Shown here in pieces: positions 53,122-64,000 of a DNA stretch of 64,000 bases (positions are counted from its first letter, which is position 1; every line of letters begins with the position of its first letter). The position numbers were made by a program, and so were the translations under genes. The notes under the pieces were generated by a model. It ran no database searches and had not been told where the DNA came from. It worked only from the letters and a program-made list of their open reading frames with translations. The stretch comes from Takakia lepidozioides. Its lineage: Eukaryota; Streptophyta; Takakiopsida; Takakiales; Takakiaceae. Location of the stretch: NCBI GenBank assembly GCA_030704615.1, contig CM060732.1, positions 59,377,053 through 59,441,052 on the forward strand, given 5' to 3'.

Positions 53122-54389
53122 CACTACAGGAAAAAAAAAAAGGGGGGGGGGGGGGTTTCGACGTCGCGGCCACGCCGCAGCATCGTAAAACAGCCCTTTT
53201 CGGGGAGGGGGGAAGAACCAAATTTGCGACGCCCGTGCGTCGCAAGCCCGTCGCAAGCCCGTCGCAAGGGCGTCACCAAAAAAACGTCGCAAATTTGCGA
53301 CCAATATGGGTCGCAAATATGCGAAACCGCGATTAGCGACGTTCGGACGTCGGAAAAAGAAAAAGAAAAAAGAAAAAACTACTCTGCAATGCAGAATTAG
53401 CACCGACCGGGGGTCGCAAAGTGCGACGCCCGGACGTCACAATTTAAGGGGTTACATTTGAATTTAGGTGGGAAAATTTGAAATTGAAATTTGAATTTCA
53501 AAAACTTGTTGACCATTGATTCCGGCGTTGACCATTGACTCCGGTTCTGTCTAATGGCGATATGTTCATTGTTCTACATATATCATGCAATGCATACTTG
53601 AACCTAAGACCTCCATGTTATAACATTTCTAAAACACTACAAACTAACCAACACACCTACGCTACATCTATGTATCACAAAAGCAATCTATATATATATA
53701 TATATATATATAAATAAAATTTTATTTTTCTTCAAGTTCCTTCCAGTTCCTTCTAAGGGGGTCTCTCTTGTGACGCCGGGGAGTTGCAACCTCCACAACC
53801 TTAGTGCCCAGCCCCAGCCCCAGTATTGTCGCCGTTGTTGCACCCCCCCCCCCCCCCACCGCCAGGCGCCCCTAACGACGTTCTTGTGATGACCTAAGCT
53901 GACCACAACACCATTGCGACCCCCTGTGGCGACGCCATTGCAACCCCCTGGCATCGCAACGTTGGGCGTCCCAGCGCGGGGCGCCCCCAGCAATGCTTTT
54001 GTAAAATTGAGGGCCACAAAGCCCAGAAAAAAACAAAAAAAACAAACTCCCGCTGTAGTGATGCTGTTGCGACGCCCTAGCATTGCAGAGGCACTGGGGT
54101 GCCCTTAATGACGCTTTTGCGACGCCTAGGCGTCGCAACGTCCAAAATAAAAAATAAAAATAAAAATAAAAATTGGATTTCCGACGCTGGGGCGTCGCAA
54201 GAAAAAAAATCCGTCGCAGCGAGGGCCTTTTTCCCTCCTTCATGCCACCTTACGACGGCTGGCCGTTGTAATGGTGTCACAGCGGGGGATTGCGATGCCG
54301 GGGCATCGCAAAAAAGCGCCGCGGGCTCAGTGCCGTGCGGGGCGTGGGGGCGCGGCTGGCGTCGCAAAATCCCCCCATTTGTTGTAGTG
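53122..54389. mobile_element. Non-autonomous CACTA (CMC/EnSpm) element
   Basis: The left end CACTACAGG (53122) and right end, the reverse complement of CACTACAACAAATGGGG (54389), are flanked by the 3-bp target duplication TGG (53119-53121 and 54390-54392). Subterminal regions are packed with CGTCGCAA/TTGCGACG words. The interior is GC-rich with (TA)n at about 53687-53711 and no transposase frame. Long A and G homopolymers follow the left end. Confidence 0.88.
53687..53711. repeat. TA dinucleotide microsatellite
   Basis: About twelve TA units inside the CACTA element. Confidence 0.8.
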
Positions 54390-54392
54390 TGG

Positions 54393-55509
54393 GAGGTTGC
54401 GAACGTCACTAGGGAGTACAAAGGTATCCCTATCCACTGGAGCATTCAACAAGGCCATCTCCTTAATGCGGGCTTTGTGCTGCGCCAGGACTTGGCTGGT
54501 GATAATCCCATTTGAAGTAGAGACATGATGTATTGATTCATGTCATCAGACAAGTGGACCCCGAGAGAAACACGGAATTGAGCAAATTATGAACCCCCAT
54601 GACATACTTCTCCATCAATGTTTGCATGCTCCATGTTGTGATATAAGATTTCATACAAAATGTTGTCAAGATACAATTGTTTTATACGAAATTGACTTTG
54701 ACAGCATCATTTAACAGACATGGCTGACATTTTTTTGGTGATCCTCTTTTTTTTCTCTTGAATCTTTCCATGGTATACTGTACTGGACTGCTCCTGCAGT
54801 AGTGCAAGCAGCTGAACTGAATCATATGACAGAATGAACACATAGCCATAATATACCAACCTCATTTCTAAAAGTTGAACAGATTGTGTGTGGCAAAATG
54901 ACCAAAATATGATTATTTGTACAACAGTAAAATATAAATTTGTGTTCAACCACAATCTGAGTACATGTGTCTTGGTTTGCAGGACGACCTCTTTCTGCTC
55001 TGCTTTTACTTATTTTTTTGATTTTTTCTTCCCTTTAAGTTGAACTTTCTGTTTTCGCTTCTTTTGTGTAGATATGAGTAGTGTTCTCACATCCTGAACC
55101 ACCATTTAACTATAGTCTTCAGGGCCATAACAACAACGATATATGTTCACAAATTCCAGATTTATAGCATATGCAATATATGTTTGAAAAACAAAGTTTG
55201 AGTTCCAAAAATAGTTTTGATAGTGCACTTGATAGCTCACCTCACAAGCAAAGTGCTACTGTTTGTCGTGGGTGGGTGATAGATCCAGGAGAATTTCTCT
55301 TCATGACCTCTTTAATGAAACTAGAAGGAAATTGATGATTGTTCTGCTCCCCTTCAATAAAATCAGACACACGATCTCATGGTATAATGGCGGTACAAGT
55401 GTCTTTGTATTGTCCATGTCATACAGTCACATGTGGAGTTCATTGTCGGTCCACCTTGCTGAAGATACCATCTGGAGGGCTCTGCATCTTAGCCCACATG
55501 GAAGCAATA
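54393..55509. other. No gene recognised
   Basis: The stretch between the two CACTA-type sequences. The first bases after 54393 continue the MULE relic interrupted by the CACTA element. A frame at 55263-55500 has no recognised family. AT-rich elsewhere. Confidence 0.4.
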
Positions 55510-55820
55510 CACTACAGGAAAAGGGGGGCATTTGCGACGCCCGAGCCACGCCGCAGTGTCGGGAAAACGCCCTTTTCAGGCAGGCGCAGAATTTGCGACG
55601 CCTGGCCGTCGTATAGGCGTTGCCAAAATGACGTCGCAAAAATGCAACGTATGGGGGTCGCGAGCCCCCGCCCCAACTCCCGCGACTGCCGGACGTCACT
55701 TTTCAGGCCGTCCACGCCGATGGCAGGGGCCTCCGTCGAGCGACATCTCGCCGTCGCGGCCCTCCAGCCGACGGCGTTGGTGGGGGCGCCGGCACGGCGT
55801 CGCATCCCTTTTTTTTTCTA
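55510..55820 (+). mobile_element. CACTA-like end fragment
   Basis: Starts CACTACAGGAAAAGGGGGG, with the same CGTCGCAA/GCGACG subterminal words and GC-rich body as the 53122-54389 element, and stops at a T run at about 55810. No right-hand TGTAGTG end follows, so it is truncated or rearranged. Confidence 0.65.
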
Positions 55821-58709
55821 ACCTGCCCGGGAGTCCCATCATAAAACCCAAAAACACGTGGCGTAAGGGCTACCAGTTGGCGGATTGTATGTCTTCGAGA
55901 GTATTTCTGACCAATGCTAACAGGGAATGAGGCCCTCTGTCTCTCTTCTTCTCCTGCTTGTAGTCAGCATCAATCCTCTACCTAGTGGTCAGCTATCCTA
56001 TTGTCATGGAAAGCGGAGGATATACGTATGGTGGAAAGTTAGTGAATTCTGTAATTTTGTCACATGGGGTTTGCAACAGAGACCAGTGCAGCCATTGGGA
56101 TCGCATGAGATTTTCAAAGGGCCATAATAGATTCTTCATTTTGGTACTGCATTCCCCACATCATCCTCTGTAGCTTGCTCTCCTTTGGTTTGGGTAAAGC
56201 ATCTTGGCATGCTAGTAAATGCAAAAGACGGGGAAAAAATTGGTTAATAATAGTCACTTGCAAAGTTAGGCAACCGTTGTTTCTCTGCAAAGGGTTTTTT
56301 GGTTGCTTTCCCAATGCCCCACTTTGAATCTGTGACAAAATCTGTGATTGTACCTGTTCACTTGGTCTCTCAAATTGACCTATGAGATATAATCATCGTG
56401 GACAGTCTTCAAGTCTATTCTGTAAGAAATGTAATGAAGGATCTTTTATTCGACACTGATTCAGCAGTTGCAACGTGCTAACAGCCTTGTTACTTGGTTT
56501 ATTGTATAGTTGAGTGAGTACATATCTCACAAGCGATAGGAGCTCCGCTTCTTTTCAGAATCAGGGTAAGATGGCTCCAAAGTTTTTGTAATAAATAAAT
56601 CAATGATTTCTCAAAGAGGGACAGGAGGGCTTACAACTTAACAACATAACCAACTAGAACAACCAAATTGTGTACTATGTTGTTCATTTTTGTTTTTGTT
56701 TTTTTAAAAAAAAAATTGTCTTGCAAGGGTTTTTTATATCTTATTTTTTATAGAACAAGAGCAATGGAATATGCAACTGCAATCCGTGCACAGTGGAAGG
56801 TTTCAATGTTTTTATCTTGTGAAGAGCTTCTACGGTAGCCTCCTTTTTCTGGGTTGCTGTTCACGCAAGTCTATTGTTTTATCTGCACTTCACATGTATG
56901 TACGCAGTGTTGGGTGAGATTGACATGCCACCATAACTTCTTGAAATGGAATTAGTGCTTGGTAGACAAATGAGTCAAAAGGCTTGAATCGAGTACTTGT
57001 CTCTCACACTACACCATTTATTGAGAGAATTACTGTCTTTCGTGTGCCCGGTTGGTGTATAATTTGTTATCTCTTTCAGAAAAAATCCATGTCAGTATAT
57101 TTCATAGCAGGTTTGTTTTTTTGGATATGCATACTTTCGTGTATTTTTATGTTAATTTGTAAGGTCAATGTATCAATTTGCTATATGTTTTAGGTGTTTT
57201 GGAATATGTATTCATATTATCTTGATGTTTCTGTACTTTTCATGGTGTTGGTATGCTCAACACTTTTAAGGACTATCTTGTAACTCTAGGGGCATATTAT
57301 CGCTAGTATTTTTAGGCGATTATATGTCACCGAACCGTCAATTTTATGTTCATTTGCTAAAGCAAAATTTGTTTACTTGAGGAAGAGGACCAAGCCGGAA
57401 GATAATAGGAATAATGTAAGAACTTAATGCACACGTGCAACCTTTCATGGGATGGAACGCCGGTTTTTGGCATGTCAAATTTTCCCCACCCTCTCTTGAG
57501 AGTGACATGGAACTGAAGAGTGTAACCCACTGGGTTAAACGACGAAACATCATTTGGTGTAACCCACACTTGTCTCAAAATTTGACTAAGTCTTAATTTG
57601 GCTAAGTATAAAATGGACTAACCAGAGTTACATGAGCTAACCAGAGCTACCCCCACAGCATGAAATTGAGGTAAGAGGGGGATGGGAGGATTTTACAGGG
57701 GCCCCGTTGGAGGAGCCCAGGTTGCCGAAATCCGGCGAAAGTACCGTCAGATTCGCACAGTGTCCATTAAGTTCGTACATTATTCCTATTGTCTTCTATA
57801 TATGTATATATGTATAGCAAAATATTTAGTTTAATATTTTACAAACAAATAGATGAATAAATATAATTATTATAGTCTTCAAGTAACGTACTTTCTATTT
57901 CAGTGGATGCTTTCTAGTGGATTTTAAAAAAAGTATTTTTATTCCATTACAATTATGGATCTTGTAGTTGTTGGGGATTACAAGTAGATGACAAGTTATG
58001 GAATTTTTTAAGAAATAAATCAGCTATCTATTGGAAAATGACAATTGATTGTCAGAGCTGCTAAAGAATGTTTAAAGGTGACTTATGATACCTTTTATGA
58101 GCAAGATGCACCTTGCATTACATCTACCATGGCCTATATTAGCTACATTTTTACAACTAGCCAAAAAATCTTTCATCAATTGTATCTTGCTGAAAATAAC
58201 AAATACTTTGTGTTACAAAAGCTTTGCAATCGCATGGAGTGGTGAAGCTTATTGGTTATCTATCCCATGTTGCATTGGTTTAGAGCCTAAATGCATATAT
58301 TTTGCCAACTTTGAGTGAAAACTTAAATTGATTGCATACAATAACATTAGAAAGAGTTGCTAGCATCATGATTCAAGACAAGATTATAAGGAAGCTAAGG
58401 GTATCCATGGACGAAGTTCAGTGATCTTCGTGTTAGGTCACGATTCCCAGATCCCAACAGACGCCACAGTTAGGCACTCATCTTGGCAAATTGACATAAG
58501 CATCTTTAATCTTACAACACCAATGTACATTTTCAATTCTTTTGTCTATCATTTCTATATTTCTTGTATCTCCTATATTATCATTTATTTCATGATGTAA
58601 GTGTGATCTTACTAATTTCAATTCTTAAAATACTAACAAAATGACATGAATCTTTGAAAAAGACATAAGTGACGGATTGAAAAAGTGAATCACGAATTGG
58701 TCAAAAAAG
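55821..58709. other. AT-rich intergenic region, no gene recognised
   Basis: Short frames only; one at 55927 starts with a hydrophobic stretch (MRPSVSLLLLLVVSINPL) but nothing supports a gene. A block at 57400-57440 (ATAGGAATAATGTAAGAACT) recurs near 63502. The end of the interval would carry the promoter of the SYP7-like gene. Confidence 0.4.
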
Positions 58710-61700
58710 ATGAGTGTGATTGATGTCCTCACACGGGTGAATTCATTGTGCAAAAAATATGAAAAATATGATATGGAGAAAAAAAACAGCATACAAGTGG
58801 CTAGCCATGACCATTTTCTAAAGCTCTATACTCTTCTTCAAGAAAACGTGGAAGTTGCCATTCAGGTTAATACTTTATCATTCTATATCCGACATCTATT
58901 GGTTGCATTAATTTAAAACACATTGTGGGTGAAAAATTCCGAGGAATCTCACGCAAATATTAGACACGACTCATGTGAAAATATATAAACACAAGTGAAA
59001 CAAGGGAAAAGAAGGGTCAAACTGAGATGCGGAGTGCGGAGAGATTCATAGCAAGAATATAACCTTGGCTATGTCAATTAAGGATTATCTCTGTTAAAAC
59101 ATGATGGTCAAAGTGATGTTGTTTTTGCAGAAGTCCAATGATGCTCAAATTGAGAAGAATCGTGCAGTAGTTGCCACACTCAACGCCGAGGTTAGGCGTG
59201 CCAAAGCTACCATGCGCAATGACCTATCAAAGCTCAACAAGCTTGCCACAAAAAAAGTCATAAACTTCCCTCCTCAAACATGTCTTATATTTTCTACATT
59301 ATAACATCTTATACTAAATATCATTATGGTGCCTTCTGATATAGACGATTGATAGAAACAAAGCCTTTAAAAGGATATTAGTAACAATGGGCTCATACAC
59401 ACAAATAGATAAAACAAACATTTTCTGGTCCATAATAAATCAGGCAATTATTGACAGAGTTATAACAACTAACAGTTGATCTCAGTTAGTTTGATGCATG
59501 CATTTCCATTAAAAAAGAAACCTCACATCCTCTCACTCATATGGACAAGATATATGGGTGGTAGAGAAAACCATGACCCAATCTTTCGGCCGGAATTTTG
59601 TCTTGATGTGCGACTCGTCATCTAAGTCTTCTTTGGAGTTTGGACTATTAGAGATGGATTTTGGAACGATAGAAGATATGTTATTTATGATACGTGTTGC
59701 AATGGATGTTTAGGTGAAAGGGGTATCCAAAGAAGACCTAAAGACGCGACCTGACCTAGCTCTTACTCTAGCTCAGAGAATTGAGGAAATTCCAGATGGT
59801 GTACTTATAGGTCCCAAAAAGTCTATATTAACTAGCAAGAAAAATGACACTCTTTTGGAAATCAAAATCGACGGCATGAGCCCTGGTTATCTTCTTGCTC
59901 AAAATAATCCTTCATTAACTTATGCAATATACGTTATTCTAAGCCATGAATTATATGATACATTTCTCTTCAACTGCATGTAGTTGAAAGACTTAGATAT
60001 ATGGATGGCAGATGACATCATGCGGACTGGACAATATGAACACTCTGAGGAATCAAAAAAATTTCAAGATGAAATTGCAAGCCAAAAAACTAAGCAGGTA
60101 ACAATAACTTATAAGTATCAATTGTGTCTAAGAAGGAGTCTCACTCACACACACAGTACAGTAGCAAGTAAAGTACATAAAAATTATAAAAATTTGCACA
60201 TAATCCATAATATGCTAATGTTTCTAGTACTGTGGCTTGTAGGATGAAGGATTGGATGTCATATCAGAAGGTCTAACAACACTCAAGAATATGGCTGAAG
60301 ACATTAGAGAGGTCACTCCTGATGCACATTTTTTGCTTGGCTATATTCAAATTATTTCATCTCATAACAACAATCTCTGAGAAATCATAGTTGTTGAACC
60401 AAATTTTCTAAGGGAATCAACCAACATTTAACCAATGGTAAGGGCATAAACCAGGTTCTTAGCTTTTTTTAATATCCGCCGGGTCCGGATACGTGACAAA
60501 TTAGAGAATGATATATCCTGCGGATCCGGATATTAGAATAATCTGCATTTCTAATATCCGCCAGTTATGCATAGTAGAAGCTTTTAAAAAATCTACCGGA
60601 TATAAATGAGTCCGGATATTCAGATTATAATATCCGGCGGTTATAGAGTAATAAGGACATATGAATCATAGAAAATAACATCTTTTAAATTTTTCATTTA
60701 ATCAATTTAAATCATTATAATTCTAATAAAATATTAATATTTTATTTTTTTATTAAATATTTTCTTTTCTTTTCTTATATTCGGGTTGAGATCTGGTATT
60801 CTTTATCCGGATACAATCCGGTTATTAATCCTTTTTATATTCGGCGGGTAGGATCCTATCCGGATCCTCTGTTTTTTGTATCCGCCGGATATCAAATAGC
60901 TGCCGGATCCGGATCCGGATACACTGGTATCCGGATTGATATCTGGATTACTCTATATTTGCCCAACACTGGCATAAACCACTTAACTAGGGGGTGTGGG
61001 TTCAAACCACATGTTGGATGTCATGTGTCCAGCTTCCCATCGGAAGGCAATAGCCCGTGGGGGTCAAGCAACATAATTTAGGTGTCCCTATTTTTTTGGG
61101 TAATTAGGGGGTCAACCAACCAACACATGTATTTTCTTATGGTTACATAATCATGGGTTGCTTTTCTGCCTCCAAAACATTACTCATACCATTTAAAGTC
61201 ATCATGTGGTAGACTATGTGCAGGAATTGGATAAACAAGATCCTTTAATTGATGAGGTCGACACAAAGGTTTTTATTTTTATTTTCTAATTTGAATTAAA
61301 TAAACAAGATTTATGACGAGGTTGATATAATGGAGTCTCCCTATCAATTCTTATATAATATGTCATTCAATAGTTTCGAGATTAATAAGTACATCTAACA
61401 TGTGTGTATACGATATCTGAAAATTTTAGCAATACCCATTTCTAAGTTCTTCTTCCTCATATAAGCAAGAATTGATAGTTCGTTCTTCTAACTTAAACCA
61501 GGTTGACAAAGCTGCAATGGACCTCCGAAACACCAACGCAAGATTGAAAGATACCGTTGTCAAGGTATTTGATAAATAATCACCTCTATTCTTTTCATTC
61601 TTGAATTTTCCATAATTCATGTTGAAACTTTGAAATTAAAAATTGACATCTCATGTTGAAGCAACTCTAAATCATGAAATCACTTCATCTTGAACGGCTA

Positions 61701-62806
61701 TTGCCTAATTTTGTTTTGAATGTAGACACTATCTAATGGCCATAATGCGGCTGCCCAAACCTCCCCAGCCTAATGACTCAAAAGTTCCAAATAATTATAC
61801 ATTAAGTGGCCAGTAGAGCGACCAATTGACTTCTTTTTAATAAATAAAATGTGCACAATGGGCGCCATCCAACATACATGTATGTGATTTTGAATCCATG
61901 ACTGCTTCTAAGGTGACTTTGTGCCCTAACCACTAGGTCATTGGATAATACATTGGAATTATATTTCATTTATAGAGCCCACCCGACATGGGCAATAGCC
62001 GCAATGTGAAGTGGCTCTTACTGGCTTTGGCCAATGTCATCTCTCTCTCAAAACACACAAGCACACTTACATCACTAAATGTGGGATTTTGATGTCAATT
62101 TGTGAGTTAATTGACTAACAAGTATGTTGTTGTTTTGCAGCTACGGTCAAATCGTAAATTTTGTATCGATGTAATTTTGCTTATGGTTATTTTGGGCATT
62201 GCTGCTTATCTTTACAAGTTGGTCTTACCATTTTGTCCATTTCAAGTTGTTCTAATTTTAGTGAGAAATAAAATTTGAATCTAAATCTCTCAAAGAAATC
62301 ACTGAGGCATATTAGGTGTCTTTCGTGAGTTATATAAGAGAAGTTAAAACAAAACATCAAGAGAGAATAATATGTATTAGGATGTAGTGTCATATTATCA
62401 TGCAAATAGCAATTCATATATTATCATTTGTAAAATTTTAGCAGTCTCCTTGATCCATCATCTTAATAAAAATATAATACTCAATTTTAAGCAAATTTAC
62501 GTGCACAATCACTAGGTTTAAAAATGTCTCATTGCCGTGAACCCATACATATATATTTGCATATCAAGTCTATAGAAGTTCATTGGATAGCGCCCACCCT
62601 CCAAAGGGGGCAGTAGCCAAAAGGTGAAATGACTCTTAATTACGTCAGCTTGGGCCGACATCTTCTTTTTCTTCTATGTATAATATTATATATTTGGATA
62701 TGTCGAAAAATACTATATACCTAGATATTCTAATTAAAAATTGAGTTATGGTCAAGAATAATAAATTGTCTCTATGTTTTTCTTTTGCAGGGTGATTAAA
62801 AAGTAA
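58710..62806 (+). CDS. SYP71-like: SYP7-like Qc-SNARE (syntaxin of plants 7 group)
   Basis: Nine plus-strand exons with compatible phases: 58710-58865, 59131-59256, 59714-59932, 59984-60097, 60243-60311, 61224-61268, 61502-61564, 62141-62217, 62791-62806; about 294 residues. The start MSVIDVLTRVNSLCKKYEKY matches the group's MTVIDILTRVDSICKKYDKY. NRAVVATLNAEVRRAKATMR and SKEDLKTRPDLALTLAQRIE follow. The SNARE motif runs from GLDVISEGLTTLKNMAEDIR through ELDKQDPLIDEVDTKVDKA, with the zero-layer glutamine in KQDPL, to RLKDTVVK. The single C-terminal membrane anchor is FCIDVILLMVILGIAAYLY, ending KVIKK. SYP7 proteins are plant-specific Qc-SNAREs of the ER and plasma membrane. The third-exon donor is uncertain, and 18-20 residues there may not belong. 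Confidence 0.9.
60425..61105 (+). repeat. tRNA-like SINE split by the hAT MITE
   Basis: Removing the MITE and one target copy rejoins AATGGTAAGGGCATAAACC with ACTTAACTAG and GTGGGTTCAAACCAC, the last a good B-box. The tail (CAATAGCCCGTGGGGGTCAA) resembles other copies in this gene's introns. Confidence 0.6.
60452..60971. mobile_element. hAT-type MITE with 8-bp target duplication
   Basis: A 520-bp element starting CAGGTTCTTAGC and ending in the reverse complement of CAGTGTTGGGCA, flanked by GCATAAAC at 60444-60451 and 60972-60979. The interior is full of TATCCGG/CCGGATA words and encodes nothing. It interrupts a SINE-like sequence in an intron of the SYP7-like gene. Confidence 0.75.
61840..62050 (-). 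repeat. SINE-like repeats
   Basis: The minus strand of 61840-61945 reads GACCTAGTGGTTAGGGCACA, then a GGATTCAAAATC B-box-like word and GGATGGCGCCCATTGTG. A related block on the other strand at 61975-62045 reads AGCCCACCCGACATGGGCAA. Both lie in the intron before exon 62141-62217. Confidence 0.5.
62575..62655 (+). repeat. SINE-like repeat fragment
   Basis: ATAGCGCCCACCCTCCAAAG, then GCAGTAGCCAAAAGGTGAA, similar to 61975-62045 and to 63000-63075. It is in the last intron of the SYP7-like gene. Confidence 0.5.
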
Positions 62807-62994
62807 AAACATATGTTACCTTAGATGTAAGTCTCTGCCCCCAACTCCAAGTTTCTAAGGCCTTCTGGTGATTGACATATCTATAGTACTTGAATTGCAA
62901 TTGCATAGCCCATAAGAATATGTTGAAATATACACATTGTACTCAAGAAATTCATTCGATTACGATACTAAATTGTTATCAATATACAATTAGA

Positions 62995-63080
62995 ATCATA
63001 GGGCCTGCCCCTGAAAAGGAGAACATGCTCTAGCCAAAAGGTAAAGCGATTGTACTGGCTACTGCAATTAAACAACTCAT
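62995..63080 (+). repeat. SINE-like repeat fragment
   Basis: GGGCCTGCCCCTGAAAAGGA, then TAGCCAAAAGGTAAAGCGAT, the same family as 62575-62655. Confidence 0.45.
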
Positions 63081-63149
63081 CCTATATGTCACATTTTATA
63101 TAACTTTGATGGCATGATAATGCCACTAGTGATTTTTATTTTTTTATTT

Positions 63150-63390
63150 TTTAATAAGGGAAAATACTCAGGAGCAACCGCTCACAATTCAGGCCCCTTA
63201 ATTATCGTGAGAGGAGAAAATAACCTCTTTCATAGTAACCTCGCCATGAGGCACTAAGCACAAGGCTCAAGGGACACCGCCCAAAGGAAGGGGGAGAAGA
63301 TTATACCACACTCGACCCTGTAGCAAGATTTGAATCCAAATCGATCACCCGGTAGCAATCAGTGCTTTATCCAACTGAGCGACTGGTGGT
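63150..63390 (-). repeat. tRNA-derived SINE
   Basis: The minus strand reads CGCTCAGTTGGATAAAGCAC (A box) and 25-30 bases on GGATTCAAATCTTGC (B box), followed by a body shared with 44495-44690. It runs to about 63150 near a poly-T/A stretch. The paired boxes support RNA-polymerase-III ancestry. Confidence 0.7.
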
Positions 63391-63589
63391 AAATTTTCTA
63401 TTATGGCATGAAGTGTACTAGGGGTACACATTATCCATACTACCATTGCCGACTCTCAATACAATTTTTCTTTTGATTAGAAATATATTTAATGCAAAAG
63501 ATAGGAACAATGTAAGAATTTAATGCAAACGTATAACAATACTTTCGTCGTACTGAGGCAGAATCAGCTCTTTAAGCTTTTTGGACAAA

Positions 63590-63990
63590 AAGGGGTGTTG
63601 GAACAACTGGTTAATGGACCCTCCTACATTGTCTTGGTTAGTACAGCCGTTAGAGCATCCCCACCGGGTCCCTAAATGCCACGGCAAGCCTCCGGCCCTG
63701 GTATCCGCACCCCCGGGGCCCTTGGTGCAGGATACGGGCCCTCGTCAGCCCGGCCGGTACCTGCTGGAGAGACTAAAAAGCACGCATGTGTGCATTTATT
63801 GCCTGATGGTAAAGCAGCGTCTTCCAGGTGGTCCCTCCGCACCCAGGCATGTCATCAAATTTGACACGTGTAGGGTAGTTTGATGGGGTTGCCGCTGGGG
63901 GAGAGGAGTGTTCGAACCCGCGGGAGGTTACCGTTGCAGTGGTGTTTAGCGTACCCCCGGTGAAGATGTTCTTACAAGGTATTTGTTTAC
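63590..63990 (+). repeat. GC-rich tRNA-like repeat
   Basis: Contains ACAGCCGTTAGAGCATCCCC (A-box-like) and, 250 bases on, GTGTTCGAACCCGCGGG (B-box-like). The GC-rich middle has open frames with no family resemblance. The words ACATTGTCTTGGTT also occur near 32608. Confidence 0.4.
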
Positions 63991-64000
63991 CTTCCCAATA

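Noticed and set aside
57350-57580. Minus frames around VSSFNPVGYTLQFHVTLKRG
   Set aside because: Mildly protein-like but no recognisable family and no splice or start support.
1-64000. CRISPR arrays, rRNA, riboswitches, bacterial operons
   Set aside because: No regularly spaced direct repeats with spacers, no rRNA landmarks, and spliced plant genes throughout.

Overview
The window is nuclear DNA of a land plant. It holds spliced genes with plant-type introns, PPR-DYW editing-factor relics, an OBERON-type PHD protein and a SYP7-type Qc-SNARE. The PPR sequence style, the long introns packed with LINEs, and decayed piggyBac, PIF/Harbinger, MULE, CACTA and hAT elements suggest a large-genome seed-free vascular plant (fern or lycophyte). 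That placement is inference. No rRNA, canonical tRNA, CRISPR array or bacterial-type operon was seen.

Layout. 1-5.2 kb: mostly unassigned sequence, then a truncated LINE and a rearranged PPR-DYW pseudogene. 5.2-24.4 kb, minus strand: one large split gene assembled by splice-site reading. Eighteen exons, all with compatible phases, encode a phosphatidylinositol-transfer-protein (PITP) domain, an acidic FFAT-like motif, a linker and a complete DUF547 domain. Its introns host two LINE families. LINE-A has a zf-RVT C-terminus and a (CATTT)n tail. LINE-B has an ORF1-like region, a 141-bp tandem repeat, endonuclease, RT and a zf-RVT, and ends in a short module followed by (CT)n. 24.8-33.4 kb: AT-rich repeat desert with PIF/Harbinger and piggyBac transposase relics. 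33.5-37.3 kb, minus: OBERON-like gene. 39-40.7 kb, plus, and 42.4-42.8 kb, minus: exons of an alpha-carbonic anhydrase found on opposite strands. 42.9-46.6 kb: PPR relics. 46.7-50.3 kb, plus: an unrecognised zinc-finger-like locus and a SWIM-domain ORF. 51.2-53.1 kb, minus: decayed MULE transposase, with a non-autonomous CACTA element (TSD TGG) beside it and a second CACTA-like end at 55.5 kb. 58.7-62.8 kb, plus: complete nine-exon SYP7-like syntaxin, with a hAT-type MITE and SINE-like repeats in its introns. 62.8-64 kb: tRNA-derived SINE-like repeats.

The genes do not form a functional cluster. Three concern membrane or signalling biology: a lipid-transfer fusion that may sit at ER contact sites, a Qc-SNARE, and a chromatin/meristem PHD factor. 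Most of the DNA is transposon-derived. The most unusual object is the PITP-FFAT-DUF547 gene. All assignments come from reading translations and splice sites by eye; no searches were run.
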